Below, piece by piece: positions 34,633 through 43,478 of a DNA stretch of 64,000 nt (positions are counted from its first letter, which is position 1; the number at the start of each line of letters is the position of its first letter). The notes under the pieces were generated by a model that ran no database searches, had not been told where the DNA came from, and saw only the letters and a program-made list of their open reading frames with translations. Source of the DNA: CAZUAQ01 sp964618455 (lineage in GTDB: Bacteria > Planctomycetota > Phycisphaerae > UBA1845 > PWPN01); NCBI GenBank assembly GCA_964618455.1, contig CAZUAQ010000005.1, positions 1 through 64,000 on the forward strand. The letters are read 5' to 3'. Position numbers and translations under genes: made by a program.

Positions 34633-35643
34633 ATGGCGACTTCTCCCATTCTCAGGGCACGCGCGCCGGGACGCATCGATCTCGGTGGAGGCGGAACGGA
34701 TGTCTCCCCGTACTGCGAGGAACATCATGGGGTTGTGGTCAATCTCGCCATCAACTACCACGCCTACGCCACGCTCGTCCCGCGCGACGATTCGGAGATC
34801 CATCTCCACGCTCAGGATCTCGATCATCACGAGACGCACGGCAGCCTCGACACGCTCGATCTCAAGGGCAAGCTTGAACTGATCAAGGCGTGCATTCGCC
34901 GGGCCGGACCCTCTCGCGGATTCGAGTTGACCACGTATTCCGAGATCCCACTCGGGTCCGGGCTGAGCAGCAGCGCCGCCATCGCCGTACTGACCTGCGC
35001 GATCTGTTCGCAATATGAACGCGGTGAATTCGACCAGGCGGAGATGGCTCACCTGGCGGCAGCGGCGGAGCGCGACGATCTGAATCACTGGACCGGCAAG
35101 CAGGATCAATTCGCCGCCGCCTTGGGAGGTCTGAACTTTCTCGAGTTCGTCGGCGATGACGTTCCCCATGAGCAACCGGATCTCTCGCCCCACACACTTC
35201 GGCAATTGGAAAAGAACCTGCTCCTCGTCTTCACGGGACAGGCTCATCTCGCCGGGAACATCCATCTCGACATTCTGGCGGACTACAAGAGCAAGACGGG
35301 TACGGTCCTGCCCGGCATGCATGGCCTGAAGCAGGTTGGCAGTCAGATGCGGACGGCTCTTCGGGCGGGGGATCTGCGTACGTTCGCCGCCCTGATGAAC
35401 GACAACTGGAAGTATCACCAGATGCTCCATCCCACGTGCCGCACGGACCAACTCCAGGAATACGTCGAGACCGGCCTGCGCAGCGGCGCCCTGGGGGCCA
35501 AGGTCTGCGGAGCCGGCGGAGGCGGCTGCGTGGTCTATTATGCCGAGGACAACACCCGTCCCCGGCTTCAGGCCGCCCTCGAGCTGCTCGGCGGTCGGAT
35601 CCTGCCCCTCGCCATCGATCCACTTGGCGTGGTCTGCTGGTAA
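34633..35643 (+). CDS. GHMP-family sugar kinase
   Basis: ATP-dependent kinase with the N-terminal RAPGRIDLGGGGTDVSPYC, the phosphate-binding loop PLGSGLSSSAA and the C-terminal KVCGAGGGGC motif. The GGGTD signature resembles heptose-7-phosphate kinase (HddA) and fucose kinase enzymes rather than galactokinase or homoserine kinase. It should phosphorylate a sugar at C1 or nearby. It follows the URO-D-like gene by 42 bases and closes the sugar-metabolism run. Confidence 0.85.
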   Translation: MATSPILRARAPGRIDLGGGGTDVSPYCEEHHGVVVNLAINYHAYATLVPRDDSEIHLHAQDLDHHETHGSLDTLDLKGKLELIKACIRRAGPSRGFELTTYSEIPLGSGLSSSAAIAVLTCAICSQYERGEFDQAEMAHLAAAAERDDLNHWTGKQDQFAAALGGLNFLEFVGDDVPHEQPDLSPHTLRQLEKNLLLVFTGQAHLAGNIHLDILADYKSKTGTVLPGMHGLKQVGSQMRTALRAGDLRTFAALMNDNWKYHQMLHPTCRTDQLQEYVETGLRSGALGAKVCGAGGGGCVVYYAEDNTRPRLQAALELLGGRILPLAIDPLGVVCW

Positions 35644-35667
35644 TACCGACCCCGGACAAATCCGAAA

Positions 35668-35701
35668 AAATCGTCTCAGTGATGATAATTCAAGACGATT
35701 T
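35668..35701 (+). terminator. Probable terminator after the GHMP kinase gene
   Basis: AAATCGTCT and AGACGATTT pair over 9 bp around a 16-base loop. An A-run precedes and a short T-rich stretch follows, so termination could work in both directions. Confidence 0.5.
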
Positions 35702-35792
35702 CTACTGAATTCTCGCCAAAATATCCCCTTGGAATTCCGTAAGTCATTTATTGGCATAGCTTTATGCTGAATATAGCTCTTGTGCCGATAAT

Positions 35793-35861
35793 CCCGGACC
35801 GTGAAAGGTCGGGCCTCGTTCCCCGTAAACCGCCCAATGTGATCGACGGCGATCACCGGGC
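35793..35861 (+). promoter_or_regulatory. Two hairpins in the subtilisin 5' leader
   Basis: The first pairs CCCGGACC with GGTCGGG (one bulged G) around GTGAAA. The second pairs GTGATCG with CGATCAC around ACGG, extended by GCCC/GGGC. They end 20 bases before the subtilisin start. No known riboswitch class is matched. Confidence 0.35.
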
Positions 35862-35881
35862 TGAAGATGGGAGAACGAACC

Positions 35882-37819
35882 ATGACACGGAACACGGGCA
35901 ATCGCAACGCATTGGGAACGTCGGGCAAGTCGGGTCGTACGCTGCTGGTGATGGCAGTCTGGGCGGCCGCGCTGGTCAGCCCCGCCATGGCGGATTCGCC
36001 CCGCATCCCCTTTATCGTGAAGGACGCGGAGCAAGCCATCAGCCAGGAACGCGTCCTGGTCCGCTTGAATCAAGCCGGCCCCGCCGCCAAGGGCGTTGCC
36101 CAGCCGGCGCTGCCGCACGTGGCGTCGCTGGAAGCGATCGGGACCTCCACCGGTCGGAATGCCAAGGGTGTTGCCACTTCGCCGTGGTTCGTTGCTGAAC
36201 TCGATGGGTCGGTCTCGGCGGAAGAGGCACTCGAGTCGCTCTCCCAGCACGCCGACGTCGCGAGCGTGGAGCCCAGCTACGTCCGCAGCATGCCACAGCC
36301 GTTCCAGTCGTTCAGTTTCGGTGCCACGCAGGCCAACGACGACTACTCCTACGAGCAGTATGCCCTGGACATCATGCGTCTGCACGATGCCTGGAACGTT
36401 CAGCCCGGCAGCACCGAGGTGGTCGTGGCCATCATCGACTCGGGGATCCAGTTGGATCACCCCGACCTGATCAACCAGGTGTGGCGCAATCCGACCGAGG
36501 AACTGAACGGCATCGATGACGACGGCAACGGCTATGTCGACGACGCCTTCGGCTACAACTTCGTGGGCAACAATAACAACCCCGGTGACGACAATGGTCA
36601 CGGCACGCACGTGGCGGGTATCGTGGCGGCGACCCGGAACAACAGCCTCGGCATCACCGGTGCCGCCAATGTCCGCGTCATGGCCTGCAAGGTGCTCTCG
36701 GCTGACGGTTACGGTGAGGATGCGGGCATCATCGCGGCCATTCACTACGCCATCGACAACGGTGCCGACGTGATCAACATGAGCCTGGGTGGCGGCATGT
36801 ACAACACCGCCTTCGATGAGGCGTGCACTCGGGCGTACAACAACGGCATCCTGGTCGTGGCCGCGACGGGCAACGAGTACGCCACGCAGATCGGTTTTCC
36901 CTCCTCGCTGAACAGCGTGGTGGCCGTCGGTGCGACGGACAGCAACGACCAGCTCGGGGACTTCAGCAATACCGGTGAGGGGATCGAGATCGTCGCTCCC
37001 GGTGTCCAGGTGCTCAGCACGTACCCTGGTGCGAGCTACGAGTATCTCGACGGCACCTCGATGGCGACACCGTATGTTGCCGGTGTGGCGGCGCTGTTGC
37101 TCTCGGCCAACCCGCAGATGGACGTGCAGACGCTTCGCAGCACGCTGTCGAGCACGGCGGACGATCTCTACGACGCGGGTTATGACACGTGGACCGGTTA
37201 TGGCCGTGTGAACGCCTACCGCGCCCTGACCGAAACCGGCACGCCCGTGACGCCCCCGACGAACAATCCGAACCCGGGTACTCCCGTGGGCAACGATGAT
37301 CAGTTCGAGCCCAACAACCACTCGGGTCAGGCGGCCCAGATCTCGACGGGGCAGTACGACCTCGCAGGTTACGACGAGGACTGGTTCGCCGTGAACGCCA
37401 GTGGCCAGTTGTCCGCGAGCCTGAGCGGCCCGGAAGGCGATCTCGACCTCTACATCTTCGACACGAACGGTCAGATTCTGGCTGCCTCGGAAGAGTACGG
37501 CAGCTACGAGCAGGTGAGCGTGCAGGTGTCCGCCGGCACCTACTACATCGCGGTCGGTCCGTACCAGAACCAGGGCAGCACTTACACGCTGACGGTGAAT
37601 GGTGCAGGCACGGCGCCCACACCGACCAACCCGACGAATCCCACGCTCCCGACGGATCCGACGCTCCCGACGAACCCGGGCGTGGGCAACCCCGCTCCGG
37701 TGGATCCGGGTGCCCCGGTCGTCAGTGTCGGATGCGGTGCAGGCGCGGCCCAGGCGATGATGGTCGGCATGCTCTCGCTGATCGGCCTGGTGAGTGCGAA
37801 TCGCCGCCGCACGTGGTGA
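35882..37819 (+). CDS. Secreted subtilisin-like serine protease (S8) with Cys-type C-terminal anchor
   Basis: Extracytoplasmic endopeptidase of 645 residues. A signal peptide ends near residue 38. A propeptide-like region follows, then the S8 domain with Asp186 (IIDSGIQLDHPDL), His240 (NGHGTHVAG), Asn331 (ATGNE) and Ser393 (GTSMATPYVAG). A PPC domain (DEDWFAVNASGQL to YYIAVGPY) and a Pro/Thr repeat linker come next. The tail is Cys618 followed by a hydrophobic helix (MMVGMLSLIGLV) and ANRRRTW, a sorting-signal layout. ATG 35882 has GGGAGA upstream; 35867 is an alternative. It precedes the sigma-kinase operon. Confidence 0.92.
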   Translation: MTRNTGNRNALGTSGKSGRTLLVMAVWAAALVSPAMADSPRIPFIVKDAEQAISQERVLVRLNQAGPAAKGVAQPALPHVASLEAIGTSTGRNAKGVATSPWFVAELDGSVSAEEALESLSQHADVASVEPSYVRSMPQPFQSFSFGATQANDDYSYEQYALDIMRLHDAWNVQPGSTEVVVAIIDSGIQLDHPDLINQVWRNPTEELNGIDDDGNGYVDDAFGYNFVGNNNNPGDDNGHGTHVAGIVAATRNNSLGITGAANVRVMACKVLSADGYGEDAGIIAAIHYAIDNGADVINMSLGGGMYNTAFDEACTRAYNNGILVVAATGNEYATQIGFPSSLNSVVAVGATDSNDQLGDFSNTGEGIEIVAPGVQVLSTYPGASYEYLDGTSMATPYVAGVAALLLSANPQMDVQTLRSTLSSTADDLYDAGYDTWTGYGRVNAYRALTETGTPVTPPTNNPNPGTPVGNDDQFEPNNHSGQAAQISTGQYDLAGYDEDWFAVNASGQLSASLSGPEGDLDLYIFDTNGQILAASEEYGSYEQVSVQVSAGTYYIAVGPYQNQGSTYTLTVNGAGTAPTPTNPTNPTLPTDPTLPTNPGVGNPAPVDPGAPVVSVGCGAGAAQAMMVGMLSLIGLVSANRRRTW

Positions 37820-37861
37820 GCTCGCACGGAACGCTGCTTCAGCCATCTGTCCAGCAACCGG

Positions 37862-37913
37862 CCGCCCCGGGAGATCGCTCGAACGAGCATCTCTTCGGGG
37901 CGGTTGGATTTTT
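37862..37913 (+). terminator. Rho-independent terminator after the subtilisin gene
   Basis: CCGCCCCG and CGGGGCGG form the base of a long hairpin whose top pairs GAGAT with ATCTC and GCTC with GAGC. TTTTT follows six bases after the stem. Confidence 0.75.
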
Positions 37914-38063
37914 GCCGGGCAGCCCCGCGGTCGGCATTCCCCGTCAGCCGTCGATCCGTTTCATCCCGATGTCGATCGGACTATCATTGAGCGGCAGGAA
38001 GATTCAATTCGTTCAAGGCCTGATGTCGATTCAAGTTAAACTGCCTCCGGGGATGAAAGGTTC

Positions 38064-38654
38064 ATGCTGACGATCACGAACACCTCACTGCTGAACGGGC
38101 TGCGCGATCCGGACAACGATCGTGTGTGGAGCGACTTTTTCGCGCGATATCAGCCATTGCTGGTGAATTTCAGCAAGCGGCTGGGGCTGAACGACTCCGA
38201 TGCCCAGGATGCCGCGCAGGATGCACTGGTCGCCTTTGCGAGTTCGTATCGCGAAGGGGCGTACGATCGCGAAAAGGGCCGCCTGCGAACGTGGCTCTTT
38301 GCGATTACGACGAACAAGGTACGTGACATCCAGCGCAAGCGTGGAAAACAGATGGTGGTGACCGACGACGCGGACAACACGCGCTTCCTGAACCAGATTC
38401 CGGACGAGAAGAGTTTGAGCGACGTCTGGGAGGCCGAGTGGGCCAAGTCGGTCATGAACGAATGCCTGGCGGAGGTGCGCAAGCAGGTCAAGCCGCAGAC
38501 GATGCGCGCGTTCGAGTTGTTCGCCATCGAGGGCCATTCGGCGGCGGAGGTTGCCGATGAACTCGACATGACCGAGAACGCAGTGTGGATCGCTAAAAAC
38601 CGGGTCACGACGCGCCTGCGCAAGATGCAGGAGTTTCTTGAAGAGAACTGGTGA
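38064..38654 (+). CDS. ECF RNA polymerase sigma factor
   Basis: Extracytoplasmic-function sigma factor of 196 residues. Region 2 covers FFARYQPLLVNFSKRL to GRLRTWLFAITTNKVRD, the -10 recognition helix, and region 4 covers MRAFELFAIEGHSAAEVADELDMTENAVWIAKNRV, the -35 helix-turn-helix. The sequence type is the planctomycete group found next to Ser/Thr kinases. The kinase gene starts 4 bases after its stop. Activity is likely controlled by that kinase. Confidence 0.92.
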   Translation: MLTITNTSLLNGLRDPDNDRVWSDFFARYQPLLVNFSKRLGLNDSDAQDAAQDALVAFASSYREGAYDREKGRLRTWLFAITTNKVRDIQRKRGKQMVVTDDADNTRFLNQIPDEKSLSDVWEAEWAKSVMNECLAEVRKQVKPQTMRAFELFAIEGHSAAEVADELDMTENAVWIAKNRVTTRLRKMQEFLEENW

Positions 38655-38658
38655 ACGG

Positions 38659-41349
38659 ATGAGTGAATGTTTAAGCCTCGACATCCTGGAACGCTGGACC
38701 TCGGGGGATCTTTCCGACGCGGAGTCCTCCTCGTGCGAAGCGCATGTGGCGGAATGCGACACCTGCCGCAGCCGGTACGAGGACAGTCTTCGGAACCAGG
38801 AGTACCTAGCCCAGGCCATGCCCGCGCTGGCGCATCTCCGCGACCAGGCGCCGGATCCGCCCGGCGGAGATGACGTCACGCAGGTCGAAGCGGTATCCCT
38901 GTCGGACGAGGCGACGATGGATTCCCCCCGGGCGACGCCGGGCTCGGGTACGCCGCGCGAGACGAAGTTGCTCGCTGATCAGGAGATAACCGGGCACGAG
39001 ATCATCCGCGAGTTGCATCGCGGCGGGCAGGGCGTGGTGTTCGAGGCGCTGCAGAAATCCACCAAGCGCAAGGTGGCGATCAAGGTATTGCTGGAAGGGC
39101 GGTTCGCCTCCGAGGAAGCCCGTAAACGGTTCACGCGCGAGGTGGAACTCGTCGCCAGCCTCAACCACCCGAACATCATCGAGATCTACCAATCCGGCGG
39201 GACGAACGACGGTCATCCCTATTACGTCATGACCTATGTGCGCGGCCTGCCGTTGCACAAGCACGTCCGGCAGAGCAAGCTGACCTTCCGCGATACGCTG
39301 AAGCTGTTCGTCCGCGTGTGCGATGCCGTCAACTTCGCGCACCAGAAGGGCATCATCCACCGCGATCTGAAGCCGAGCAACATCCTCGTCGACGCCGACG
39401 GTGAGCCGAAGGTGCTGGACTTCGGTCTCGCGAAAATGGTCGGCGGGCCGGACACGACACTCGTGTCGCGTACCGGGCAGGTCGTCGGCACGCTGCCCTA
39501 TGTTTCGCCGGAGCAGGCCCGCGGCAATCCCAACGAAATTGATACCCGCACGGACGTCTACGCCCTGGGCGTGATTCTCTACCAGTTGCTGACCGGCCAT
39601 TACCCCTACCCGGTCGTCGGCGACCTGATGGAGGTGCTCAAGCACATCAGCGAGACACCGCCGAGTCCGCCGAGCAAAGTGTGGAAGGCGGACTCCGGCG
39701 TGCGACGCGCGCCTGAAAGGGGATCCTCCGGGCGCGTGCTCTGCCCGATCGATAACGAGGTGGAAACGATCCTGCTGAAAGCCCTCGCCAAGGAGCCCTC
39801 CCGTCGCTACCAGAGCGTGGGGGAACTGGCCCGGGACGTCGACCATTATCTGGCGGGCCGCCCCATCGAGGCCAAGCGCGACAGCAGTTTTTACATCCTG
39901 AGCAAGACGCTCCGGCGTTACCGCTTACCCATCGGTGTCAGTGTCCTTTCGCTGATCGTGATCGCGGGCATGGTCATGTACGGCCTGGTCCAGCGCGGTC
40001 GATATCAGGCGGAGCAGACTCTCCGCGCGGCGCAGGGGATCATGACCGACTTTGTGGCGGACCCGACTGCCGGTGTCCAGCGCGCCGGATTGTCTCCACC
40101 GGCGGTGACGCAGCAGGTGCAGGCGATGGTCGGCCGCGCCGTGCAGTCCTCCGCCTATACGGATCGCGTGGCCGGCGGGCGGGGCGGACTGCTCGTGAAT
40201 CCGGAGGCGTTCTGGGCATCCGTGGAAGATGGTCCGCTGTGGCATCATGGCGAGTGGCTGGAAATCGCCCGCGTGGACTGGCCCGACTTTCCTGCCGTGT
40301 TCGAGGCGCTTGGCAAGAAACTGGATGACGGTACGCCGCGCGAGCAATACGTCGCCCTCTGCCTGATCGGCGAACTCGCACCACGCGCTGATGAGGGCAC
40401 ACGAAACCAGCTTGCCACCCTGTGCAGTCGCTCCGTCGAAGGAGCTACGCATCTTGGCGTGATGATGGCAGCGCGGTGGGCCAGCAGACGACTCGGTGAG
40501 GATGGCGAACTGCCCGCTCACCTGCACCTGATCCAGGACGATATTTCGAAGTTGACCTTCGTCCGGCTTCCCGGCACGGAAGCCTTCCACAGCGGCTCGC
40601 CGATGGACGATTCCGATCGCTGGACCGACGAGGTCGTTCGCGGCAAGGTGGAACCGCAACCGGTCGAGCCGTTTTTCATGGCGACGACGGAAGTGACGCT
40701 GGCTGGGTTCGCCGAGTTCGTACGGGATCCCCGGCAGCGCGACCTGTTCGGCCCTTTCGATGCCGCCCATCCCCCCGCCAACGAAATGCTGCCCATCATC
40801 GCGGTTAACGTACGGCGACTGTTGGAAGTCACGCCTCCGGACGAGTATGCCGACATGCCCGTGGGATGGATCAGTCTCGACGTGGCGACACGATATTGCC
40901 AATGGTTGACTAAGAAGTCGGCCGAAGCCATTCCGTCATTGAAGTATCGACTGCCGTCGGAGTTGGAGTGGGAGTATGCCGCGCGGGCCGGCGGCGACGG
41001 CCGATACAGCTTTGGCGACAACAGCGATTACACCCGCTTCTTCGGCTGGTGCGAAGGGGCGCAGGATCCCTATCGTGCCGATCGCCGCATGCCGAACTTC
41101 TTCGGGCTCTCCGACATTCATGGCGGACGCTGGGAGTGGACGACGACGCCGTATCCCGATTTCCTCGTCAAGGATCCGAAAGTCGCGCCGGAACTGGCGA
41201 AAGAACTGCGTGTTTTGAAGGGAGGCGCGTGGTATTCGCCGGCGGTGCGCTGCCGCGCTGCGCAGCGGAACTACGGACATCCGATGGGGGCCGATCGCTG
41301 GTGGGGATTGCGGCTGGTTATCGAGCCGTTAAAGCGGGGAGCGTCATGA
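38659..41349 (+). CDS. Ser/Thr protein kinase with anti-sigma-like zinc motif and FGE-sulfatase domain
   Basis: Membrane kinase of 896 residues. Residues 1-40 hold HVAECDTC, the HxxxCxxC zinc pattern of anti-sigma (zf-HC2) domains. The kinase domain has the glycine loop RGGQGVVFEA, Lys142 (VAIKVL), Asp236 (IIHRDLKPSN) and Asp254 (DFGLAKM). One membrane helix (IGVSVLSLIVIAGMVMYGLV) leads to an extracytoplasmic part ending in a formylglycine-generating-enzyme-like domain (EPFFMATTEVT, YRLPSELEWEYAARAGGD, LKGGAWY, WWGLRLV). The latter probably senses rather than modifies, since the active-site cysteines are not evident. The next gene overlaps its stop by ATGA. Confidence 0.93.
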   Translation: MSECLSLDILERWTSGDLSDAESSSCEAHVAECDTCRSRYEDSLRNQEYLAQAMPALAHLRDQAPDPPGGDDVTQVEAVSLSDEATMDSPRATPGSGTPRETKLLADQEITGHEIIRELHRGGQGVVFEALQKSTKRKVAIKVLLEGRFASEEARKRFTREVELVASLNHPNIIEIYQSGGTNDGHPYYVMTYVRGLPLHKHVRQSKLTFRDTLKLFVRVCDAVNFAHQKGIIHRDLKPSNILVDADGEPKVLDFGLAKMVGGPDTTLVSRTGQVVGTLPYVSPEQARGNPNEIDTRTDVYALGVILYQLLTGHYPYPVVGDLMEVLKHISETPPSPPSKVWKADSGVRRAPERGSSGRVLCPIDNEVETILLKALAKEPSRRYQSVGELARDVDHYLAGRPIEAKRDSSFYILSKTLRRYRLPIGVSVLSLIVIAGMVMYGLVQRGRYQAEQTLRAAQGIMTDFVADPTAGVQRAGLSPPAVTQQVQAMVGRAVQSSAYTDRVAGGRGGLLVNPEAFWASVEDGPLWHHGEWLEIARVDWPDFPAVFEALGKKLDDGTPREQYVALCLIGELAPRADEGTRNQLATLCSRSVEGATHLGVMMAARWASRRLGEDGELPAHLHLIQDDISKLTFVRLPGTEAFHSGSPMDDSDRWTDEVVRGKVEPQPVEPFFMATTEVTLAGFAEFVRDPRQRDLFGPFDAAHPPANEMLPIIAVNVRRLLEVTPPDEYADMPVGWISLDVATRYCQWLTKKSAEAIPSLKYRLPSELEWEYAARAGGDGRYSFGDNSDYTRFFGWCEGAQDPYRADRRMPNFFGLSDIHGGRWEWTTTPYPDFLVKDPKVAPELAKELRVLKGGAWYSPAVRCRAAQRNYGHPMGADRWWGLRLVIEPLKRGAS

Positions 41350-42278
41350 GCGGGGGGCGGTCACGATCACCTCGAATCGGCGCCCGGAAACCGTGGTGCC
41401 TCCATGTGGCTACGCTCCCATTCATGGTTGTGCTGGCGGGAATGGAATGCGCTCCGGTCTTCGTCAATCAGCCGGTGGAAACCCGCGTGGGCTTTCTCAA
41501 TTTCGACACGGATGCCTACCTGATGTTCGGTATTCGCGAGAGCGCCGAGCCCGGCTTCGAAACGGACTATCGCTATACCCCGCTGTTGCCCCCCGGCGGT
41601 GTAGTTCGTGAGAACTTCAGCACATTGATCGACGTGGCCAATCCTTCCGCGCTGGACGTCCAGGTTTTTGTGTATCGCCGCGTGAATCACGACGTGCCCA
41701 TCGGCCTCGACGAAGGCGAAGAGGTCGAGCCCGTGCCGATGGCGGCGGGGGAAGTGTTCGAGATCCCGGCCGGAAGCGTGCAGACGTTGGAAACCTTCAC
41801 CATCGTCAACTGGAACGCCCCGGACGGCATGGCGCGTGTCAAGTTCGCGCAGTGCTCAATGGTGGACCAGGTCATTCGCGATGCCGGTCTGTTCGAGAGC
41901 GATGACGCCGCCTGGGAGATCGAAGGTGCCGACGTTGCGTTGGCGGAGACGGCTCCTCAGCCGATGGCGGAGGTCGAACCGATCACCGGTCGCGTCGTCC
42001 TGGTCGACGGATCAGGCGTTCCTGACGTGCTGGTTCTGCTGCACCCGCGCTTCCGCAACACGCTGGAGTGCACGAACCCCACGCGCGAGGGCGACGCCGG
42101 GTACGGTGACGTGATCGACTTCGCGGAGACCGACGCCGACGGGTATTTCACGCTGAATCGACCTGCCGGCGTGTATCAACTTCTGTTCGCCTCGGACGAT
42201 CATGCGTTTCGCCCGGGCATCATGGAGATCGAGACGCCCTTGGAAGACATTCGCATTCTGGCGGAGCCGTTACCATGA
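41346..42278 (+). CDS. Exported protein of the sigma-kinase operon
   Basis: A 310-residue protein with a hydrophobic signal (HVATLPFMVVLAGMECA). A good lipobox is absent because Glu precedes the Cys. The middle is beta-rich with no family I recognise. The last 80 residues (ITGRVVLVDGSGVPDVLVLLHP ... AETDADGYFTLNRPAGVYQLLFASD) look like a carboxypeptidase-regulatory-like beta sandwich. Its ATG overlaps the kinase stop and its own stop overlaps the next start, so its level should be tied to both. It is probably a secreted partner of the metzincin. Confidence 0.7.
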   Translation: MSGGRSRSPRIGARKPWCLHVATLPFMVVLAGMECAPVFVNQPVETRVGFLNFDTDAYLMFGIRESAEPGFETDYRYTPLLPPGGVVRENFSTLIDVANPSALDVQVFVYRRVNHDVPIGLDEGEEVEPVPMAAGEVFEIPAGSVQTLETFTIVNWNAPDGMARVKFAQCSMVDQVIRDAGLFESDDAAWEIEGADVALAETAPQPMAEVEPITGRVVLVDGSGVPDVLVLLHPRFRNTLECTNPTREGDAGYGDVIDFAETDADGYFTLNRPAGVYQLLFASDDHAFRPGIMEIETPLEDIRILAEPLP

Positions 42279-43435
42279 GAAGAATACAGCGATGCATGGC
42301 GTTGGGACTGTGCGTCGGGCTCGTGCTGCTGCCCGTCCTGGCGATGTTGCCTTTGGCGTGCACGCCGACACCGGACGCGCCCATCAATCCTTTCGTGGAC
42401 TTTCCGGCGGTGGCCTTGAATGGCGAGCCTCAACCGCTGATGACGAATATCGCGCCTCTCGGTGAGCTGGAAAAAGGCACGGTACTGAATATTCGCCTGG
42501 ATGGCGAAGGTCTTGAAGCGGCCTTGATTCTGCTGTTGGATGAAACGACCAACGAGGCCGGCATCATTGTCGGCGGCGGGCCACCCGACGAGGCCTTCCT
42601 CTACCGCATCGCCGAGGGCGGACGTTACTTCGTGCACGCCCGCTTCGCCCCGGACATGGCGGAGACGGCGCAACGCGCCACGCTGACGATCGAGTTAAGT
42701 GATGAAGCGTATCAGCCGCCAACCACGCAGTACGTTCAGGTCGACTTCGCGGATGGCTACCTCACGGAACCGGGCCTCGTCGATCCGGAGTCGTTCGCCG
42801 ACGACGAGATCCAGCTTCTCACCGATCTGGAGGAGATCGTCCGCCAGGAAGTCGTCACCAAGCTCAAGGAGATCTTCGCCGGGACGCCGGTATCGATTCT
42901 CGGCCCGGATGAGACTGCGCCCGATGGACCCTTGTCGCGTCTGACCTACCGCCCCGACCGCATTCTGCCTGAGGGGCTTGATACCTTCGATGCCGCCATC
43001 CCCGCCGTCGATCCCGACTCCCCTTGTGCGGAGGTCGTGCTGTTCGGCGAGGTCCTGCCCTCGCGTGCCGGCACCGATCACGGCAACGCGCGGCAGGATG
43101 ATGAGGCGGTGGTCTACGTGGGTTCATTTCAAGGTCGCGGTGAAGAGTGCCGGACGGCGGTCATCGAATCGCTGAACAACATCGTGCTGGCGCTGTCGCA
43201 CACCGGGGCTCACGAGATCGGCCATCTGATCGGTCTCTACCACGTTGCCCTCGTGGACATCATGGATCGCCGCCCGACCTCCGCCTTCCAGCGGCAACTC
43301 GGCTTCGAGCGCGGCCAGATCCTGATCGAGGTTCCCGTCATGCGGGACGACGGATCGGTGGATGTCGAGACCCGCGTACAGACCACCATCCTTCAGGATC
43401 CGCAGCGTTACTTTGATCTGAACTTCGCTCAATGA
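42275..43435 (+). CDS. Metzincin-like zinc metalloprotease lipoprotein
   Basis: Predicted lipoprotein of 386 residues: the signal ends near VLAMLPLACTP. The zinc site is HEIGHLIGLYH, the HExxHxxGxxH motif, followed by DIMDRR as a possible Met-turn. The 100 residues before it (VQVDFADGYL, VSILGPDE, EAVVYVG) parallel the region before the metzincin site in the FG-GAP protein encoded nearby on the other strand, so the two share a fold. The ATGA overlap with the upstream gene suggests coupled translation in the sigma-kinase operon. Substrate unknown. Confidence 0.78.
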   Translation: MRRIQRCMALGLCVGLVLLPVLAMLPLACTPTPDAPINPFVDFPAVALNGEPQPLMTNIAPLGELEKGTVLNIRLDGEGLEAALILLLDETTNEAGIIVGGGPPDEAFLYRIAEGGRYFVHARFAPDMAETAQRATLTIELSDEAYQPPTTQYVQVDFADGYLTEPGLVDPESFADDEIQLLTDLEEIVRQEVVTKLKEIFAGTPVSILGPDETAPDGPLSRLTYRPDRILPEGLDTFDAAIPAVDPDSPCAEVVLFGEVLPSRAGTDHGNARQDDEAVVYVGSFQGRGEECRTAVIESLNNIVLALSHTGAHEIGHLIGLYHVALVDIMDRRPTSAFQRQLGFERGQILIEVPVMRDDGSVDVETRVQTTILQDPQRYFDLNFAQ

Positions 43436-43478
43436 GACCACGTGGTTGAGGAATTGGCGTCCGCCCGGGACCAAGGCC

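Noticed and set aside
35751..35768. Sigma-54-like element TTGGCATAGC...ATGCT upstream of the subtilisin
   Set aside because: The GG to GC distance is one base longer than the strict sigma-54 spacing, and the bases also form a small inverted repeat.
35793..35861. c-di-GMP-I riboswitch before the subtilisin gene
   Set aside because: There is a GAAA-type hairpin and a G-C rich stem, but the conserved ACGCAAAGCC core is absent.
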